A stretch of DNA of 64,000 nt, from the NCBI RefSeq assembly GCF_001570785.1, contig NZ_BCSI01000010.1:1-64000 (forward strand), read 5' to 3'. Below the pieces are notes generated by a model. It saw nothing but the letters and a program-made list of their open reading frames with translations. It was not told where the DNA came from and searched no databases. This document shows positions 21,229 to 31,190 of the stretch, one piece after another (position 1 is the first letter of the stretch; each line of letters opens with the position of its first letter). Position numbers and translations under genes: made by a program. Source of the stretch: Dermabacter hominis NBRC 106157. Its GTDB lineage: Bacteria; Actinomycetota; Actinomycetes; Actinomycetales; Dermabacteraceae.

Positions 21229-21594
21229 ATGCCGGCCCCGAATCTGTTTCTGACCTACGTCAGCGACGTCGAGCGATCCACCGATTTCTATAGTCGCCTG
21301 TTCGAAATCGAACCCACCTTCACCAGCCCGCGGTACGTCGCTTTTGAGGTCGCGCCCGGCGTGCTTTTCGCAATCTGGACCGGTCACGACGAAAATCTCG
21401 CATCAGCAACACCGCGCACGAACGAAATCGGGCTCATGATTCCCGGTCCTGCCTCTGCCATCGACGACGTCTACGAGGAATGGGTCACGAAAGGGGTGCA
21501 CGTGATCGAGGAACCGCACGACGACGTCTTTGGTCGCACTTTCGTTATAGCCGACCCCGACCACAACCTCGTGCGGGTCAGCCCCGTCGACTAG
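21229..21594 (+). CDS. VOC (glyoxalase/bleomycin resistance) family protein
   Basis: A 121-aa single-domain pair of beta-alpha-beta-beta-beta units. The start is NLFLTYVSDVERSTDFYSRLF and the end is DVFGRTFVIADPDHNLVRVSPVD, the classical VOC beginning and the D-P-D-x-N closing. The family covers glyoxalases, dioxygenases and antibiotic-binding proteins; substrate and metal ligands cannot be assigned from one copy. The gene has AAGGAGAG before its ATG. It is divergent from the WYL regulator with 88 bp between the starts, which contain a short GACA-N5-TGTC inverted repeat at 21163-21175 that could be the operator. Confidence 0.85.
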   Translation: MPAPNLFLTYVSDVERSTDFYSRLFEIEPTFTSPRYVAFEVAPGVLFAIWTGHDENLASATPRTNEIGLMIPGPASAIDDVYEEWVTKGVHVIEEPHDDVFGRTFVIADPDHNLVRVSPVD

Positions 21595-21725
21595 CCCGAA
21601 TGGAGGCGCCATCGGCGGCGGGCACGAGCTCGCCGCCGTGTGGCGGTTGTGCCGTTAACCTTGCTAAATCTGCAGACCATCACGCGGAGCATCAAGAGCC
21701 GCGGCTAGGGTGGTCTTTCGTGACC

Positions 21726-22559
21726 ATGAACGACAGGCGAAGCACTCCCGGCCCGATCCCCAACATTTCGGGCCGGGATGAACCGCGCTATGGATCGCGG
21801 GAGCGCAAAGTGGAACTCGCGAAGGGGTTTTTAGGCGAGGGCGACGGCTACGACGAGTTGAGGCCCGGGTACCCGGCTGAAGCTCTCGACCTGATCGTGG
21901 CAGCCGTCGGAACCGCTGCACGCCCCCGCGTGGTTGACCTAGGGGCCGGAACGGGAAAGCTTTCGCTCGCTCTCGCTGAGCGAGGCTGTCGCGTCACTGC
22001 GCTCGATACGAGCGAGACGATGCTCGAGGTCGCGCGCGCGAAGGCGCTCGCGGGCCAGGTGGCGCAGCGGTTCGAGGCGTGCGTGGCGCCGGCAGAGGCT
22101 ACCACTCTTGAGGCGGGAAGCGCGGATCTCGTGACTGCCGCGCAAGCGTGGCACTGGTTCGAGCGGGATGCGGTCAGCGCCGAAGTTCGCAGGATTCTCG
22201 CGCCAGGCGGTGTGCTCGCTCTCGTGTGGAACACGCTCGATGTGAGCGTGCCGTGGGTGCATCGATATTCGCGGATTGCCCACGCGGGCGACGTCCAGCG
22301 CGAGGGTTTTCGCCCCGACGTGGGCGAAGGGTTCACGCTCGTCAAGCGTCACGTTGAACACTGGGTAGATGAGCGCCCCACGTGGGACTTCGTACGGCTT
22401 GCGACGACCCGCAGCTACTACCTCACCGCTTCGGAAAAGACCCGAGCGAAGGTCCTCGACAATCTCGACTGGTACCTCCACGAGCACCTCGGCCACAACC
22501 CCGGTAGCCGGGTCGCGATGCCGTACCGCACGGACCTCTTTCTGTACAGGCCCGTCTGA
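21726..22559 (+). CDS. Class I SAM-dependent methyltransferase
   Basis: 277 aa with a Rossmann methyltransferase core: RVVDLGAGTGKLSLALAERG (motif I) at about 66-85, TALDTSETMLEVARA (motif II), APAEATTLEAGSADLVTAAQAWHW (motif III/IV) and ILAPGGVLALVWN (motif VI). The pattern is of the methyltransf_11 type, and the QAWHWF segment is common in actinobacterial paralogs of unknown substrate. The start is not certain. ATG 21726 follows by two codons an in-frame GTG at 21720 that lies 8 nt after a TAGGGT box (21706-21711), so a leaderless GTG start is an option. Not evidently in an operon. Confidence 0.85.
   Translation: MNDRRSTPGPIPNISGRDEPRYGSRERKVELAKGFLGEGDGYDELRPGYPAEALDLIVAAVGTAARPRVVDLGAGTGKLSLALAERGCRVTALDTSETMLEVARAKALAGQVAQRFEACVAPAEATTLEAGSADLVTAAQAWHWFERDAVSAEVRRILAPGGVLALVWNTLDVSVPWVHRYSRIAHAGDVQREGFRPDVGEGFTLVKRHVEHWVDERPTWDFVRLATTRSYYLTASEKTRAKVLDNLDWYLHEHLGHNPGSRVAMPYRTDLFLYRPV
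21899..21914 (+). repeat. Copy of the dispersed CCGTCGGA motif
   Basis: GGCAGCCGTCGGAACC inside the methyltransferase coding sequence, one mismatch from the consensus GGCAACCGTCGGAACC. Confidence 0.5.
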
Positions 22560-22568
22560 CCGGCTGTC

Positions 22569-23198
22569 TTAACCAACCGCCATCGACGTCACGCGCCAGT
22601 GGCCGTCAACGAAACGAAGACCTACGGAAAACTTCCCCTGCGACGCCCCGCGCGTTGCGGGCTCGCGCGTCGGGTCATCGATGAGCTTTGCGGCGGCCTC
22701 GTGGAACGTCGCGTCGACCTTCGCAGTCGTCGAGGCTCCATCACTCGCACCGTTGCCCTTCGTGAGCGTCACCTTCTCGTCGCTGAGGGTGATCTCGCCG
22801 CCTACGATCCAGCCTCCGGCGGCATGAAGCTGCTCCGCATTGTCAGCAAAGCGCGTACACTCCTCGCACGACGGGTCCATGAGTTCGCGCCACGCGCTCG
22901 TGTCACCGGTGCCGATCATGTAGGCGTACACGGCAAAGAGATATGTGGTGGCTGCTTTTGCTCCCGCCTCGGTTTCGTCGTCGATACCCGGGAAGTCCGC
23001 GCGCGATGGTTCCGTGGTGTTCGTCGGCTTTGGCTGGGTCGCGGGATCGACCTTTGCGCGCGTGTCTTGCGCGGAGTCGGCCACCTGCCGACCGTCCTGA
23101 TCGTTTTGCGTGAACTGCCCGATCCCCACGAGCCCCGCGGGGATAATGAGGGCAAGAGCGAAGATCAGGACGACGATGCGCTGGGTCGTTTTACTCAC
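22569..23198 (-). CDS. DUF6318 family secreted or membrane-tethered protein
   Basis: 209 aa. Residues 8-28 are a hydrophobic helix (VVLIFALALIIPAGLVGIG), either an uncleaved anchor or a signal peptide. A Thr/Pro/Asp linker follows. The extracellular domain begins with GAKAATTYLFAVYAYMIGTGD and DPSCEECTRFADNAEQLHAAGG (two or three cysteines) and ends in FVDGHWRVTSMAV. This is the layout of DUF6318 proteins, which are actinobacterial and of unknown function. The GTG start lies 6 nt after a TAGCCT box with no Shine-Dalgarno, so it is probably leaderless. It converges on the methyltransferase with 9 bp between the stops. Confidence 0.75.
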   Translation of the reverse strand: MSKTTQRIVVLIFALALIIPAGLVGIGQFTQNDQDGRQVADSAQDTRAKVDPATQPKPTNTTEPSRADFPGIDDETEAGAKAATTYLFAVYAYMIGTGDTSAWRELMDPSCEECTRFADNAEQLHAAGGWIVGGEITLSDEKVTLTKGNGASDGASTTAKVDATFHEAAAKLIDDPTREPATRGASQGKFSVGLRFVDGHWRVTSMAVG

Positions 23199-23204
23199 CG
23201 CTCA

Positions 23205-23210
23205 AGGCTA
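23205..23210 (-). promoter_or_regulatory. -10 box for leaderless DUF6318 gene
   Basis: On the minus strand TAGCCT ends 6 nt before the GTG at 23198. Confidence 0.45.
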
Positions 23211-23361
23211 ATACAGCCCCTCGGCGGACGGCAGAATCGGCCGTGAGCGATCACCTTAGTCGCGAAGCAGCATTGGTTATATCCTTTTGGCATTGTCACT
23301 GCGGGCGTGGCAGGCGTCGGCCTCTCCTTACCCGCACGAGCACGAAAGGTTCTTCTCTCTC

Positions 23362-25131
23362 GTGACCCTCTTGAGACTCCTCTGGCGCTACGCGAAAATG
23401 TCGTGGCTTTCTCTCGTGCTCGTCGTGGTGTTCGAAGCTGCGGCGCAGCTTGCCGCCCTCTACCTGCCCACGCTCAACGCTGACATCATCGATCTCGGCA
23501 TCGCCAAGGGCGATATCGACGCGATTTGGCGCCTTGCCGGCTGGATGCTTCTCGTCAGCCTTGCCAATATTCTCGCCCTCTGCGCCGCGAACTACTTCGC
23601 GGGTCGGGTGGCGATGAGGCTTGCGCGGGACGTGCGCACCGATGTGTTCAATCGCGTGCAGTCCTTCAGCGCGAAAGAAATCAGCCACTTCACTCCCGCT
23701 TCGCTCATTACGCGCAACACGAACGATGTGCAACAGCTTCAAAACCTGTCGTTCTTCGGCCTCATGTTCCTCGTGTCCGCGCCGATCACCGGCATCGGCG
23801 GTGTCGTTCTCGCGCTCCAGCAAGAGGCGCAACTTGCGTGGCTGATCGCGGTCATGGTGCCGCTCATGCTCATCGCGATCGGCGTCATCGTGCTGCGTGC
23901 GGCGCCCCTGTTTCGCGAGATGCAGGAGAGGATTGACGAGCTCAATCTCATTCTTCGCGAGCAGATCACGGGCATTCGCGTGGTGCGTGCATTCGTCCGC
24001 GAGCCCTACGAGCGGGATCGTTTTGAGGTGTCGAACGAGCGCTTCACGCAGATCAATCGACGGGTGGGGCACCTGATCGCGTTTATCAACCCGATCATCA
24101 TGTTTCTGCTGTCGTTTAGCTCGGTGCTCGTGCTGCTCGCGGCGGCGGGCCCAATCGACCGCGGCGAGATGCAGGTCGGTTCGATCGTCGCGTTTATTTC
24201 CTACCTCATCCAGATCCTCATTGCGGTCATGATGGCGACGTTCATGACGATGATGATTCCGCGTGCGATGGTCTCCGCAGAGCGCATCACGGAGGTGCTC
24301 GATACGCACAGTTCGGTGGTGCTTCCTGCTCCTGAGGTCGCCGTTCAACCGGGGGACCCGCGTGTAAGTGAGCGCGCCGAGCTCGAATTCGACGACGTTA
24401 CGTTCGCGTATCCGGGCGCGGAGCGGCCCGTGCTCGAGGGCATTTCGTTCAAGGCCCACGCGGGGCAAACGGTGGCGATCATCGGCGGAACAGGCTCGGG
24501 CAAAACCACGCTACTCGGCCTCATCTCGCGGCTCTTCGACGTGACGGACGGCGCCGTCAAGGTCAACGGTGTGGATGTGCGTGAGGCGGCGCCTGAGTTG
24601 CTTCACGGTCGCCTCGGTTACGTGCCGCAACGCCCGTATCTTTTTAGCGGAACGGTCGCCTCAAATGTGAGGTTTGGTCGACCGGAGGCGAGCGACGAAG
24701 AGGTGTGGCATGCCCTCACGATTGCGCAGGCCCGCGACTTCGTTGCCGAGATGCCCGAGGGGCTCGATTCCCCGATCGCCCAGGGCGGCTCAAACGTGTC
24801 GGGCGGTCAGCGCCAGCGCCTCTCGATCGCGCGGGCGCTCCTGTCGAAGCCCGACATTTACCTTTTCGACGACTCCTTCAGCGCGCTCGACCTGCAGACC
24901 GATGCCCGGCTGCGCTCGGCCCTGAAGCCCGAAACACGCGAGGCTCTCATGGTGATCGTCGCCCAGCGCGTCTCGACCATCACGAGCGCCGATCTGATCC
25001 TCGTGCTCGATCACGGCCGGATAGCCGGGCGCGGTACGCACGAGGAGCTCCTCGCGACGAACGAGACCTACCAGGAGATCGTCGCCTCGCAAGGTGCGGC
25101 TTCAGAGTTTGAGGAAGAGGCGAAGCAATGA
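23362..25131 (+). CDS. ABC exporter half-transporter, subunit A (degenerate catalytic Glu)
   Basis: 589 aa from GTG 23362 (MTLLRLLWRYAKMSW). A six-helix type IV exporter membrane domain occupies about 1-310. The nucleotide-binding domain has GGTGSGKTTLLGLISR (Walker A), VPQRPYLFSGTV (Q-loop), NVSGGQRQRLSIARALL (canonical signature) and YLFDDSFSALDL, in which Asp replaces the usual catalytic Glu after Walker B. This substitution plus the altered signature in subunit B is the hallmark of heterodimeric exporters of the BmrCD/TM287-288 type. The substrate (drug, lipid or peptide) is unknown. A longer in-frame TTG start at 23287 is less likely. The stop overlaps the next start by 4 bp. Confidence 0.9.
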   Translation: MTLLRLLWRYAKMSWLSLVLVVVFEAAAQLAALYLPTLNADIIDLGIAKGDIDAIWRLAGWMLLVSLANILALCAANYFAGRVAMRLARDVRTDVFNRVQSFSAKEISHFTPASLITRNTNDVQQLQNLSFFGLMFLVSAPITGIGGVVLALQQEAQLAWLIAVMVPLMLIAIGVIVLRAAPLFREMQERIDELNLILREQITGIRVVRAFVREPYERDRFEVSNERFTQINRRVGHLIAFINPIIMFLLSFSSVLVLLAAAGPIDRGEMQVGSIVAFISYLIQILIAVMMATFMTMMIPRAMVSAERITEVLDTHSSVVLPAPEVAVQPGDPRVSERAELEFDDVTFAYPGAERPVLEGISFKAHAGQTVAIIGGTGSGKTTLLGLISRLFDVTDGAVKVNGVDVREAAPELLHGRLGYVPQRPYLFSGTVASNVRFGRPEASDEEVWHALTIAQARDFVAEMPEGLDSPIAQGGSNVSGGQRQRLSIARALLSKPDIYLFDDSFSALDLQTDARLRSALKPETREALMVIVAQRVSTITSADLILVLDHGRIAGRGTHEELLATNETYQEIVASQGAASEFEEEAKQ

Positions 25132-27122
25132 GCGAGGACAAGAAGCAGAGCGAGCGGGGCCTGCGGCCCGGTCAAAAATCGCGGAACTTCGGGCCGTCGC
25201 TGAAGCGGCTTCTTCGCGAACTCATGGTCGAAAAGACGATGTTGCTCGGCGCGATGGCGATCGGCGTCCTCTCGGTGATCCTGAGCGTGATCGGCCCGAA
25301 GATTCTCGGCCGCGCAACCGACATCATCTTCAACGGCGTCGTCTCGAAGCGGTTGCCGGCTGGCGTCACGAAGGAACAGGTCGTCGCCGGATTGCGCGCA
25401 AGTGGCCAAGAGCAGCTTGCGGACATGGTCTCGGGCATGGATTTGAATCCCGGTCACGGGATCGACTTTGGCGCGCTCAACACGGTTCTGCTCACCGTCA
25501 CGATCCTGTACGTGCTCGCGGCATTCTTCACGTGGCTCGAAACGCGCATGCTTATTCGCGTGGTGTACCGCAGCATCTACCGGCTCCGCCGCGACGTCGA
25601 AGAGAAGCTGCACCGCGTGCCTCTCAGCTACTTCGATTCGCGTCGGCGCGGGGACCTCTTGTCGCGCGTGACAAACGACGTGGATAACCTGCAAAACACA
25701 CTCAACAACACTCTCGGCGGCATCATTACCTCGGGCCTCACGGTGCTCGGCACGATCATCATGATGTTCGTGATCTCGCCGATTCTCACGCTCGTGGCGC
25801 TCATCGTGATCCCGCTCGCGCTTGTCATTACCGCGGTGATCGGCAAGCGCGCCCAGAAACTCTTTGGGGAGCAGTGGGATGCGACGGGTGAGGTGAACTC
25901 GGAGGTTGAGGAAGCGTTCTCCGGCCACGAGATCGTGTCGGTTTTTGGTCGCCAGGGCGATCTGCGCGCGAGCTTCGAGAAGAAGAACGCCGAGATGTAT
26001 CGCGCGAGTTTTGGTGCGCAGGTAGTCAGTTCGCTCATCATGCCGTTCATGATGTTTGCGGGGAACCTGTCCTACGCGGCAGTGGCGCTCGTGGGTGGCC
26101 TCAAGGTCGTCTCGGGGCAGCTCACGCTCGGTGATGTGCAGGCCTTCATCCAGTATTCGCGCCAGTTCACGCAGCCCGTGTCGCAGCTCGCGTCGATGGC
26201 CACGCAGCTTCAGTCGGGCGTTGCGTCGGCCGAGCGCATTTTCGAGTTTTTGGATGCCGAGGAGCAGGTCCCGGAAAGCCCGGGGGAGGGGTCCGACGCT
26301 CGCCGGCCCAAAGCCGAGGCCGTATCGCCCGGTCGTGGCGAGGTGCGGTTCGAGCACGTGCGCTTTTCCTACTCGCCCGAGAAGCCTCTCATTTCTGATT
26401 TGTCACTCGTGGCGAGCCCCGGGATGACTGTTGCGATCGTGGGCCCCACGGGGGCGGGCAAAACGACTCTCGTCAACCTCATCATGCGCTTTTACGAGAT
26501 CGACGGTGGCACGATCACGATTGACGGCGTGGATACGCGCGAGATGACGCGCGATGAACTCCGTAGCCGCACCGGGATGGTGCTGCAGGATACGTGGCTG
26601 TTCAAAGGCACGATCCGCGAGAACATCCGCTACGGCCGCCTCGATGCGAGCGACGAGGAGGTGCTTGAAGCCGCCAAAGCCACTCACGTGCATGACTTCG
26701 TGCAGCACCTTCCCGAGGGGTACGACACGATCATCGACGACGAAGGTTCGAGCGTGTCTGCCGGTGAAAAGCAGCTTCTCACGATCGCGCGTGCCTTCCT
26801 CGCGCGGCCCGAGCTGCTCATTCTCGATGAGGCGACCTCAAGTGTCGATACTCGCACCGAGGTCCTCGTGCAGAACGCGATGAACACCCTGCGCGAGGGG
26901 CGCACCTCATTCGTGATCGCCCACCGACTTTCGACGATTCGCGACGCCGACGTGATTCTCGTGATGGAACACGGCGACATCGTCGAGCAAGGTACCCACG
27001 ACGAGCTTCTCGCGGCGGGCGGCGCCTACGCGCGGCTGTATCGCTCGCAGTTCGAGGGTGCGATCAGCGAGAGTGAGAGCAGTCCTGGGCAGGAGCTGCA
27101 GGCTTCTGCCCAGGACGGCTAG
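25128..27122 (+). CDS. ABC exporter half-transporter, subunit B
   Basis: 664 aa, partner of the preceding gene (ATGA overlap, so translationally coupled). A charged head (MSEDKKQSERGLRPGQKS) precedes six membrane helices. An insert near residues 65-105 (KRLPAGVTKEQVVAG to PGHGIDFG) probably lies outside the membrane between helices 1 and 2. The nucleotide-binding domain has GPTGAGKTTLVNLIMR (Walker A), VLQDTWLFKGTI, LLILDEATSSVD with an intact catalytic Glu, but a degenerate signature, SVSAGEKQLLTIARAF. Together A and B should form one competent and one degenerate ATP site. The natural substrate cannot be inferred. Confidence 0.92.
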   Translation: MSEDKKQSERGLRPGQKSRNFGPSLKRLLRELMVEKTMLLGAMAIGVLSVILSVIGPKILGRATDIIFNGVVSKRLPAGVTKEQVVAGLRASGQEQLADMVSGMDLNPGHGIDFGALNTVLLTVTILYVLAAFFTWLETRMLIRVVYRSIYRLRRDVEEKLHRVPLSYFDSRRRGDLLSRVTNDVDNLQNTLNNTLGGIITSGLTVLGTIIMMFVISPILTLVALIVIPLALVITAVIGKRAQKLFGEQWDATGEVNSEVEEAFSGHEIVSVFGRQGDLRASFEKKNAEMYRASFGAQVVSSLIMPFMMFAGNLSYAAVALVGGLKVVSGQLTLGDVQAFIQYSRQFTQPVSQLASMATQLQSGVASAERIFEFLDAEEQVPESPGEGSDARRPKAEAVSPGRGEVRFEHVRFSYSPEKPLISDLSLVASPGMTVAIVGPTGAGKTTLVNLIMRFYEIDGGTITIDGVDTREMTRDELRSRTGMVLQDTWLFKGTIRENIRYGRLDASDEEVLEAAKATHVHDFVQHLPEGYDTIIDDEGSSVSAGEKQLLTIARAFLARPELLILDEATSSVDTRTEVLVQNAMNTLREGRTSFVIAHRLSTIRDADVILVMEHGDIVEQGTHDELLAAGGAYARLYRSQFEGAISESESSPGQELQASAQDG

Positions 27123-27126
27123 ATGC

Positions 27127-28248
<1,122 letters not shown>

Positions 28249-28339
28249 GGTGGCCTCCTTGCCGAGAGATGCTTGTGATCCCAGTGTAATGCCCGTCACC
28301 GAGGCTTTCGACCCCGCTGTATGTCACACTGTGGACGCC

Positions 28340-28369
28340 TTGCATCGAACGCATAGCCATGCATACTAT
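28340..28369 (+). promoter_or_regulatory. Promoter of amino-acid importer operon (leaderless)
   Basis: TTGCAT (28340-28345) and TACTAT (28364-28369) are separated by 18 bp. The -10 ends 6 nt before the ATG at 28376, so transcription should start at the ATG. No Shine-Dalgarno is seen. Confidence 0.6.
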
Positions 28370-28375
28370 TGCAAA

Positions 28376-29338
28376 ATGATTCAAACCGGTGAATGTGGAT
28401 CCGACGCCAGTGCGGCAACCGTCGGAACCTCCAGGCGCACATTCCTGCGAGCCCTCCCCGCCGCTCTCGTGGCAAGCGCCCTAGCCCCAAGCCTCGGCGC
28501 GTGCACGCGTGCTTCCGAAGAGCTGGCGGCTGAAGCGAGCCTCATCCCCGAAGTGGACTTCAGCGGGATCGAGTACCAGGAGGACATCGCCGCGCTCCTT
28601 CCCGAAGAGATCCGCGCGCGAGGCGAACTCGTCAACGGTGCCGAACTGAGCTATGCGCCCGGCGAATTCCTTAGCAACGGCAAGGCAGTCGGCTACGACA
28701 TCGACCTGCTCACTGCACTCGGCATCGTGTTCGGGCTCAAAACCCGCACCGAATCGGCGGTGTTCTCCCAGATCATTCCCGCGGTGGGAAGCAAGTACGA
28801 CGTGGGAATCTCCGGATTCACGGTCAACGAGGAACGGCTCCAAACCGTGACGATGGTGAGCTACTTCGAAGCCGGCATCTCCTACGCGGTCAAGAAAGGC
28901 AACCCCTACTCCATCGACCCGCACAAACTGTGCGGCAAACGCTCCGCGGTGCAGGTTGGCTCCTACCAGGAGGAAATCGCTCTCGCCGCCGATGAGCAGT
29001 GCCGCGCCGAAGGTCAACGCCCCGTCGACGTCCTCGCCTACGCCAATAACTCCGACGCCGTCACGAACGTCGCGGGCGGTAAGGCCGATGTGCTCATTGC
29101 CGACTCACCCGTCACGAGCTACGCGATCGCTCGTTCGCGCGGGAGCCTCGAACAGGTAGGCGACGTCGAGGAATCGGCACTCAATGGGATCGTCGTCAAA
29201 AAGGGCGAGGATCAACTCGCGGAAGCGCTGCGCGCTGCCGTGCAACACCTCATCGACACGGGAGCCCTGCGCACCATCATGAGCGCGTGGGGCAACGACG
29301 CGGGGCTTATCGAGAAAGCAGAGGTCAAAAAGGCATGA
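28376..29338 (+). CDS. Polar amino-acid ABC transporter, substrate-binding lipoprotein
   Basis: 320 aa. The N-terminus carries a Tat-like signal (TSRRTFLRALPAALVASAL) followed by a lipobox LGAC at about residues 42-45, so the protein is probably a Tat-exported lipoprotein. The mature part is a type II periplasmic-binding fold (SBP_bac_3): GYDIDLLTALGIVFGLK, DVGISGFTVNEERLQTVTMV, GKRSAVQVGSYQEE and ADVLIADSPVT. It probably binds glutamate, glutamine or a similar polar amino acid. The ATG at 28376 sits 6 nt after a TACTAT box. It is the first gene of a three-gene operon with permease and ATPase, overlapping the permease by 4 bp. Confidence 0.9.
   Translation: MIQTGECGSDASAATVGTSRRTFLRALPAALVASALAPSLGACTRASEELAAEASLIPEVDFSGIEYQEDIAALLPEEIRARGELVNGAELSYAPGEFLSNGKAVGYDIDLLTALGIVFGLKTRTESAVFSQIIPAVGSKYDVGISGFTVNEERLQTVTMVSYFEAGISYAVKKGNPYSIDPHKLCGKRSAVQVGSYQEEIALAADEQCRAEGQRPVDVLAYANNSDAVTNVAGGKADVLIADSPVTSYAIARSRGSLEQVGDVEESALNGIVVKKGEDQLAEALRAAVQHLIDTGALRTIMSAWGNDAGLIEKAEVKKA
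28414..28429 (+). repeat. Perfect copy of the dispersed CCGTCGGA motif
   Basis: GGCAACCGTCGGAACC, the longest match to the consensus, lies in codons 13-18 of the substrate-binding protein just before the twin arginines. Confidence 0.6.
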
Positions 29339-30288
29339 ACACGAGTATCGATACCCCGATCCCGAACCGGATCCGCGCGAAGCGGGCCCCGAGGCCAGGA
29401 ACATGGATCGCCGCGGTCATCACCGCGCTCCTCAGCGCGTGGCTCATTGTCTTCGCCGCAGGCAATGAGGTCTTTGAATGGGACGTCGTTGGGACCTACC
29501 TCTTCGACGTGAAGGTCGTTCGCGGCGTTGGTTGGACCCTGCTGCTCACGCTCGTGTCGATGATCATTGGCACCATCATCGCCCTCACCGCCGCGATCAT
29601 GCGCTTGAGCTCCAACCCCGTTCTGCGCGGCGTCTCGTGGGCGTACATCTTCGTGTTCCGCGGCGTGCCCGTCTACACGCAGCTCGTGTTCTGGGGTCTC
29701 ATCACGGTGATCATTCCGAAGGTCGTGATCGGTGTGCCGTTCGGGCCCGAACTCTTCAGCTTCTCGACGCGAGATTTCTTTACCGCGTTCTGGGCAGCCA
29801 CGGTCGCACTCGGCCTCAACGAAGGCGCCTACCTCGCGGAAATCATGCGCGCGGGCCTCACGAGCGTCGAGCGTGGCCAAAGCGAGGCCGCGAAATCCCT
29901 CGGCATGAAGAACTCGCTCATCCTGCGCAGGATCGTGCTTCCGCAGGCCATGCGCGTAATTATCCCGCCGCTTGGCAACGAAACGATCGGAATGCTCAAG
30001 ACGACCTCGCTCGTCCTCGCGGTGCCGTTCACGCTCGATCTCACCTACGCATCGAACTCGATCGCGAACCTTCTGTTCAAGCCCGTGCCGATGCTCATCG
30101 TCGCAGCGCTGTGGTACCTCGCCGTGACGAGTGTGCTCATGGTGGGCCAGTACTACATCGAGCGCTACTTCGGCCGCGGCTTCGACGATCGCGCCGCGGT
30201 GCGCCCCGGCAAACGAGCCTCGCGCCAGACATCCGTGAACGCGGCCGGCACAACCCCGAAGGACCCGCTGCCGGAGGTTGAGCTGTGA
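29335..30288 (+). CDS. Polar amino-acid ABC transporter permease
   Basis: 317 aa. After a charged head ([20 protein letters not shown]) come a first helix ([17 protein letters not shown]) and the HisM/GlnP-type membrane domain: [37 protein letters not shown] and the EAA loop [20 protein letters not shown], with [17 protein letters not shown] just before it. The tail after the last helix ([14 protein letters not shown]...) is long and Pro/Arg-rich. The ATG overlaps the upstream stop (ATGA), and the stop overlaps the GTG of the ATPase. As one permease gene is present, it should form a homodimer. Confidence 0.93.
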   Translation: MNTSIDTPIPNRIRAKRAPRPGTWIAAVITALLSAWLIVFAAGNEVFEWDVVGTYLFDVKVVRGVGWTLLLTLVSMIIGTIIALTAAIMRLSSNPVLRGVSWAYIFVFRGVPVYTQLVFWGLITVIIPKVVIGVPFGPELFSFSTRDFFTAFWAATVALGLNEGAYLAEIMRAGLTSVERGQSEAAKSLGMKNSLILRRIVLPQAMRVIIPPLGNETIGMLKTTSLVLAVPFTLDLTYASNSIANLLFKPVPMLIVAALWYLAVTSVLMVGQYYIERYFGRGFDDRAAVRPGKRASRQTSVNAAGTTPKDPLPEVEL

Positions 30289-31121
30289 GCGCAGGGGCAC
30301 ATGTGGCAAGAACAGAAAACAGTGGCGAGGAAGGTGACATGAGCAAGGCCGCAGAGCCGAAGGTTCGGCTCGAGAACATTCACAAGGCATTCGGGGACCT
30401 GCACGTCCTACGGGGCGTTGACCTCGAGGTGGGCGACGGGGACGTGTGCGTGCTCATCGGACCCTCGGGCTCGGGTAAATCCACGCTCCTACGCTGCATC
30501 AACCAACTCGAGGAACCCACGGGTGGGAAAGTCCTGATCGACGGAGAACTGCAGGGGTACGCCCCGGAACCGCTTGCCGACGGTCGCTGGCAAAAACTCT
30601 CCGAAAAGGACATCGCCGCGCAGCGCTCCCGCATCTCGATGGTGTTCCAGCGCTTCAACCTGTTCCCTCACATGACGGCCCTCGAGAACGTGAGCGAAGC
30701 GCCAATCCACGTGCGGGGCATGTCGAAAGGTGAGGCGCGTGCGCGATCGCTTGAGCTTCTCGAACGTGTCGGCCTCGGCGACCGCGCCGACCACTACCCG
30801 AGCGAGCTCTCAGGCGGGCAGCAGCAGCGCGTCGCAATCGCGCGGGCCCTCGCGATGGAGCCCGAGATCATGCTGTTCGACGAGCCGACATCGGCACTTG
30901 ACCCCGAACTCGTTGCCGAAGTGCTCCAGGTCCTCAAGGATCTTGCGGCCGAGGGCCAGACCATGGTCGTCGTGACGCACGAGATCGCCTTCGCGCGCGA
31001 GGTTGCCGACCACGTCGTGTTCATGGATGGCGGTAAGGCGGTCGAGGCTGGGCCGCCGAGCGAGATCCTCGATAACCCGCGCTCGGAGCGGCTCAAGGCA
31101 TTCCTCGCGAGCGTGCTGTAG
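30285..31121 (+). CDS. Polar amino-acid ABC transporter ATP-binding protein
   Basis: 278 aa. Walker [20 protein letters not shown]-loop [18 protein letters not shown], signature [18 protein letters not shown] and Walker [21 protein letters not shown] are all intact and of the GlnQ/HisP type. Two starts are possible. GTG 30285 overlaps the permease stop and has GGAGG 7 nt upstream; ATG 30339 has GAGGAAGG about 5 nt upstream and gives the more usual length (260 aa). I list the longer. It is the last gene of the importer operon. The gene name glnQ would be plausible but the substrate is not proven. Confidence 0.92.
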   Translation: MSAGAHVARTENSGEEGDMSKAAEPKVRLENIHKAFGDLHVLRGVDLEVGDGDVCVLIGPSGSGKSTLLRCINQLEEPTGGKVLIDGELQGYAPEPLADGRWQKLSEKDIAAQRSRISMVFQRFNLFPHMTALENVSEAPIHVRGMSKGEARARSLELLERVGLGDRADHYPSELSGGQQQRVAIARALAMEPEIMLFDEPTSALDPELVAEVLQVLKDLAAEGQTMVVVTHEIAFAREVADHVVFMDGGKAVEAGPPSEILDNPRSERLKAFLASVL

Positions 31122-31155
31122 GGGCGGCGCGACACCCCTGTGACTACGCGAGAGG

Positions 31156-31190
31156 GAGCCTCGGCACTTGTGCGCTAGCGCGCGAGGCTC
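31156..31190. terminator. Bidirectional hairpin between importer operon and convergent gene
   Basis: GAGCCTCG (31156-31163) pairs with CGAGGCTC (31183-31190). The 19-nt loop can fold again (GCACTTGTGC). There is no T-tract. The hairpin overlaps the stop of the convergent gene at 31175. Confidence 0.45.
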
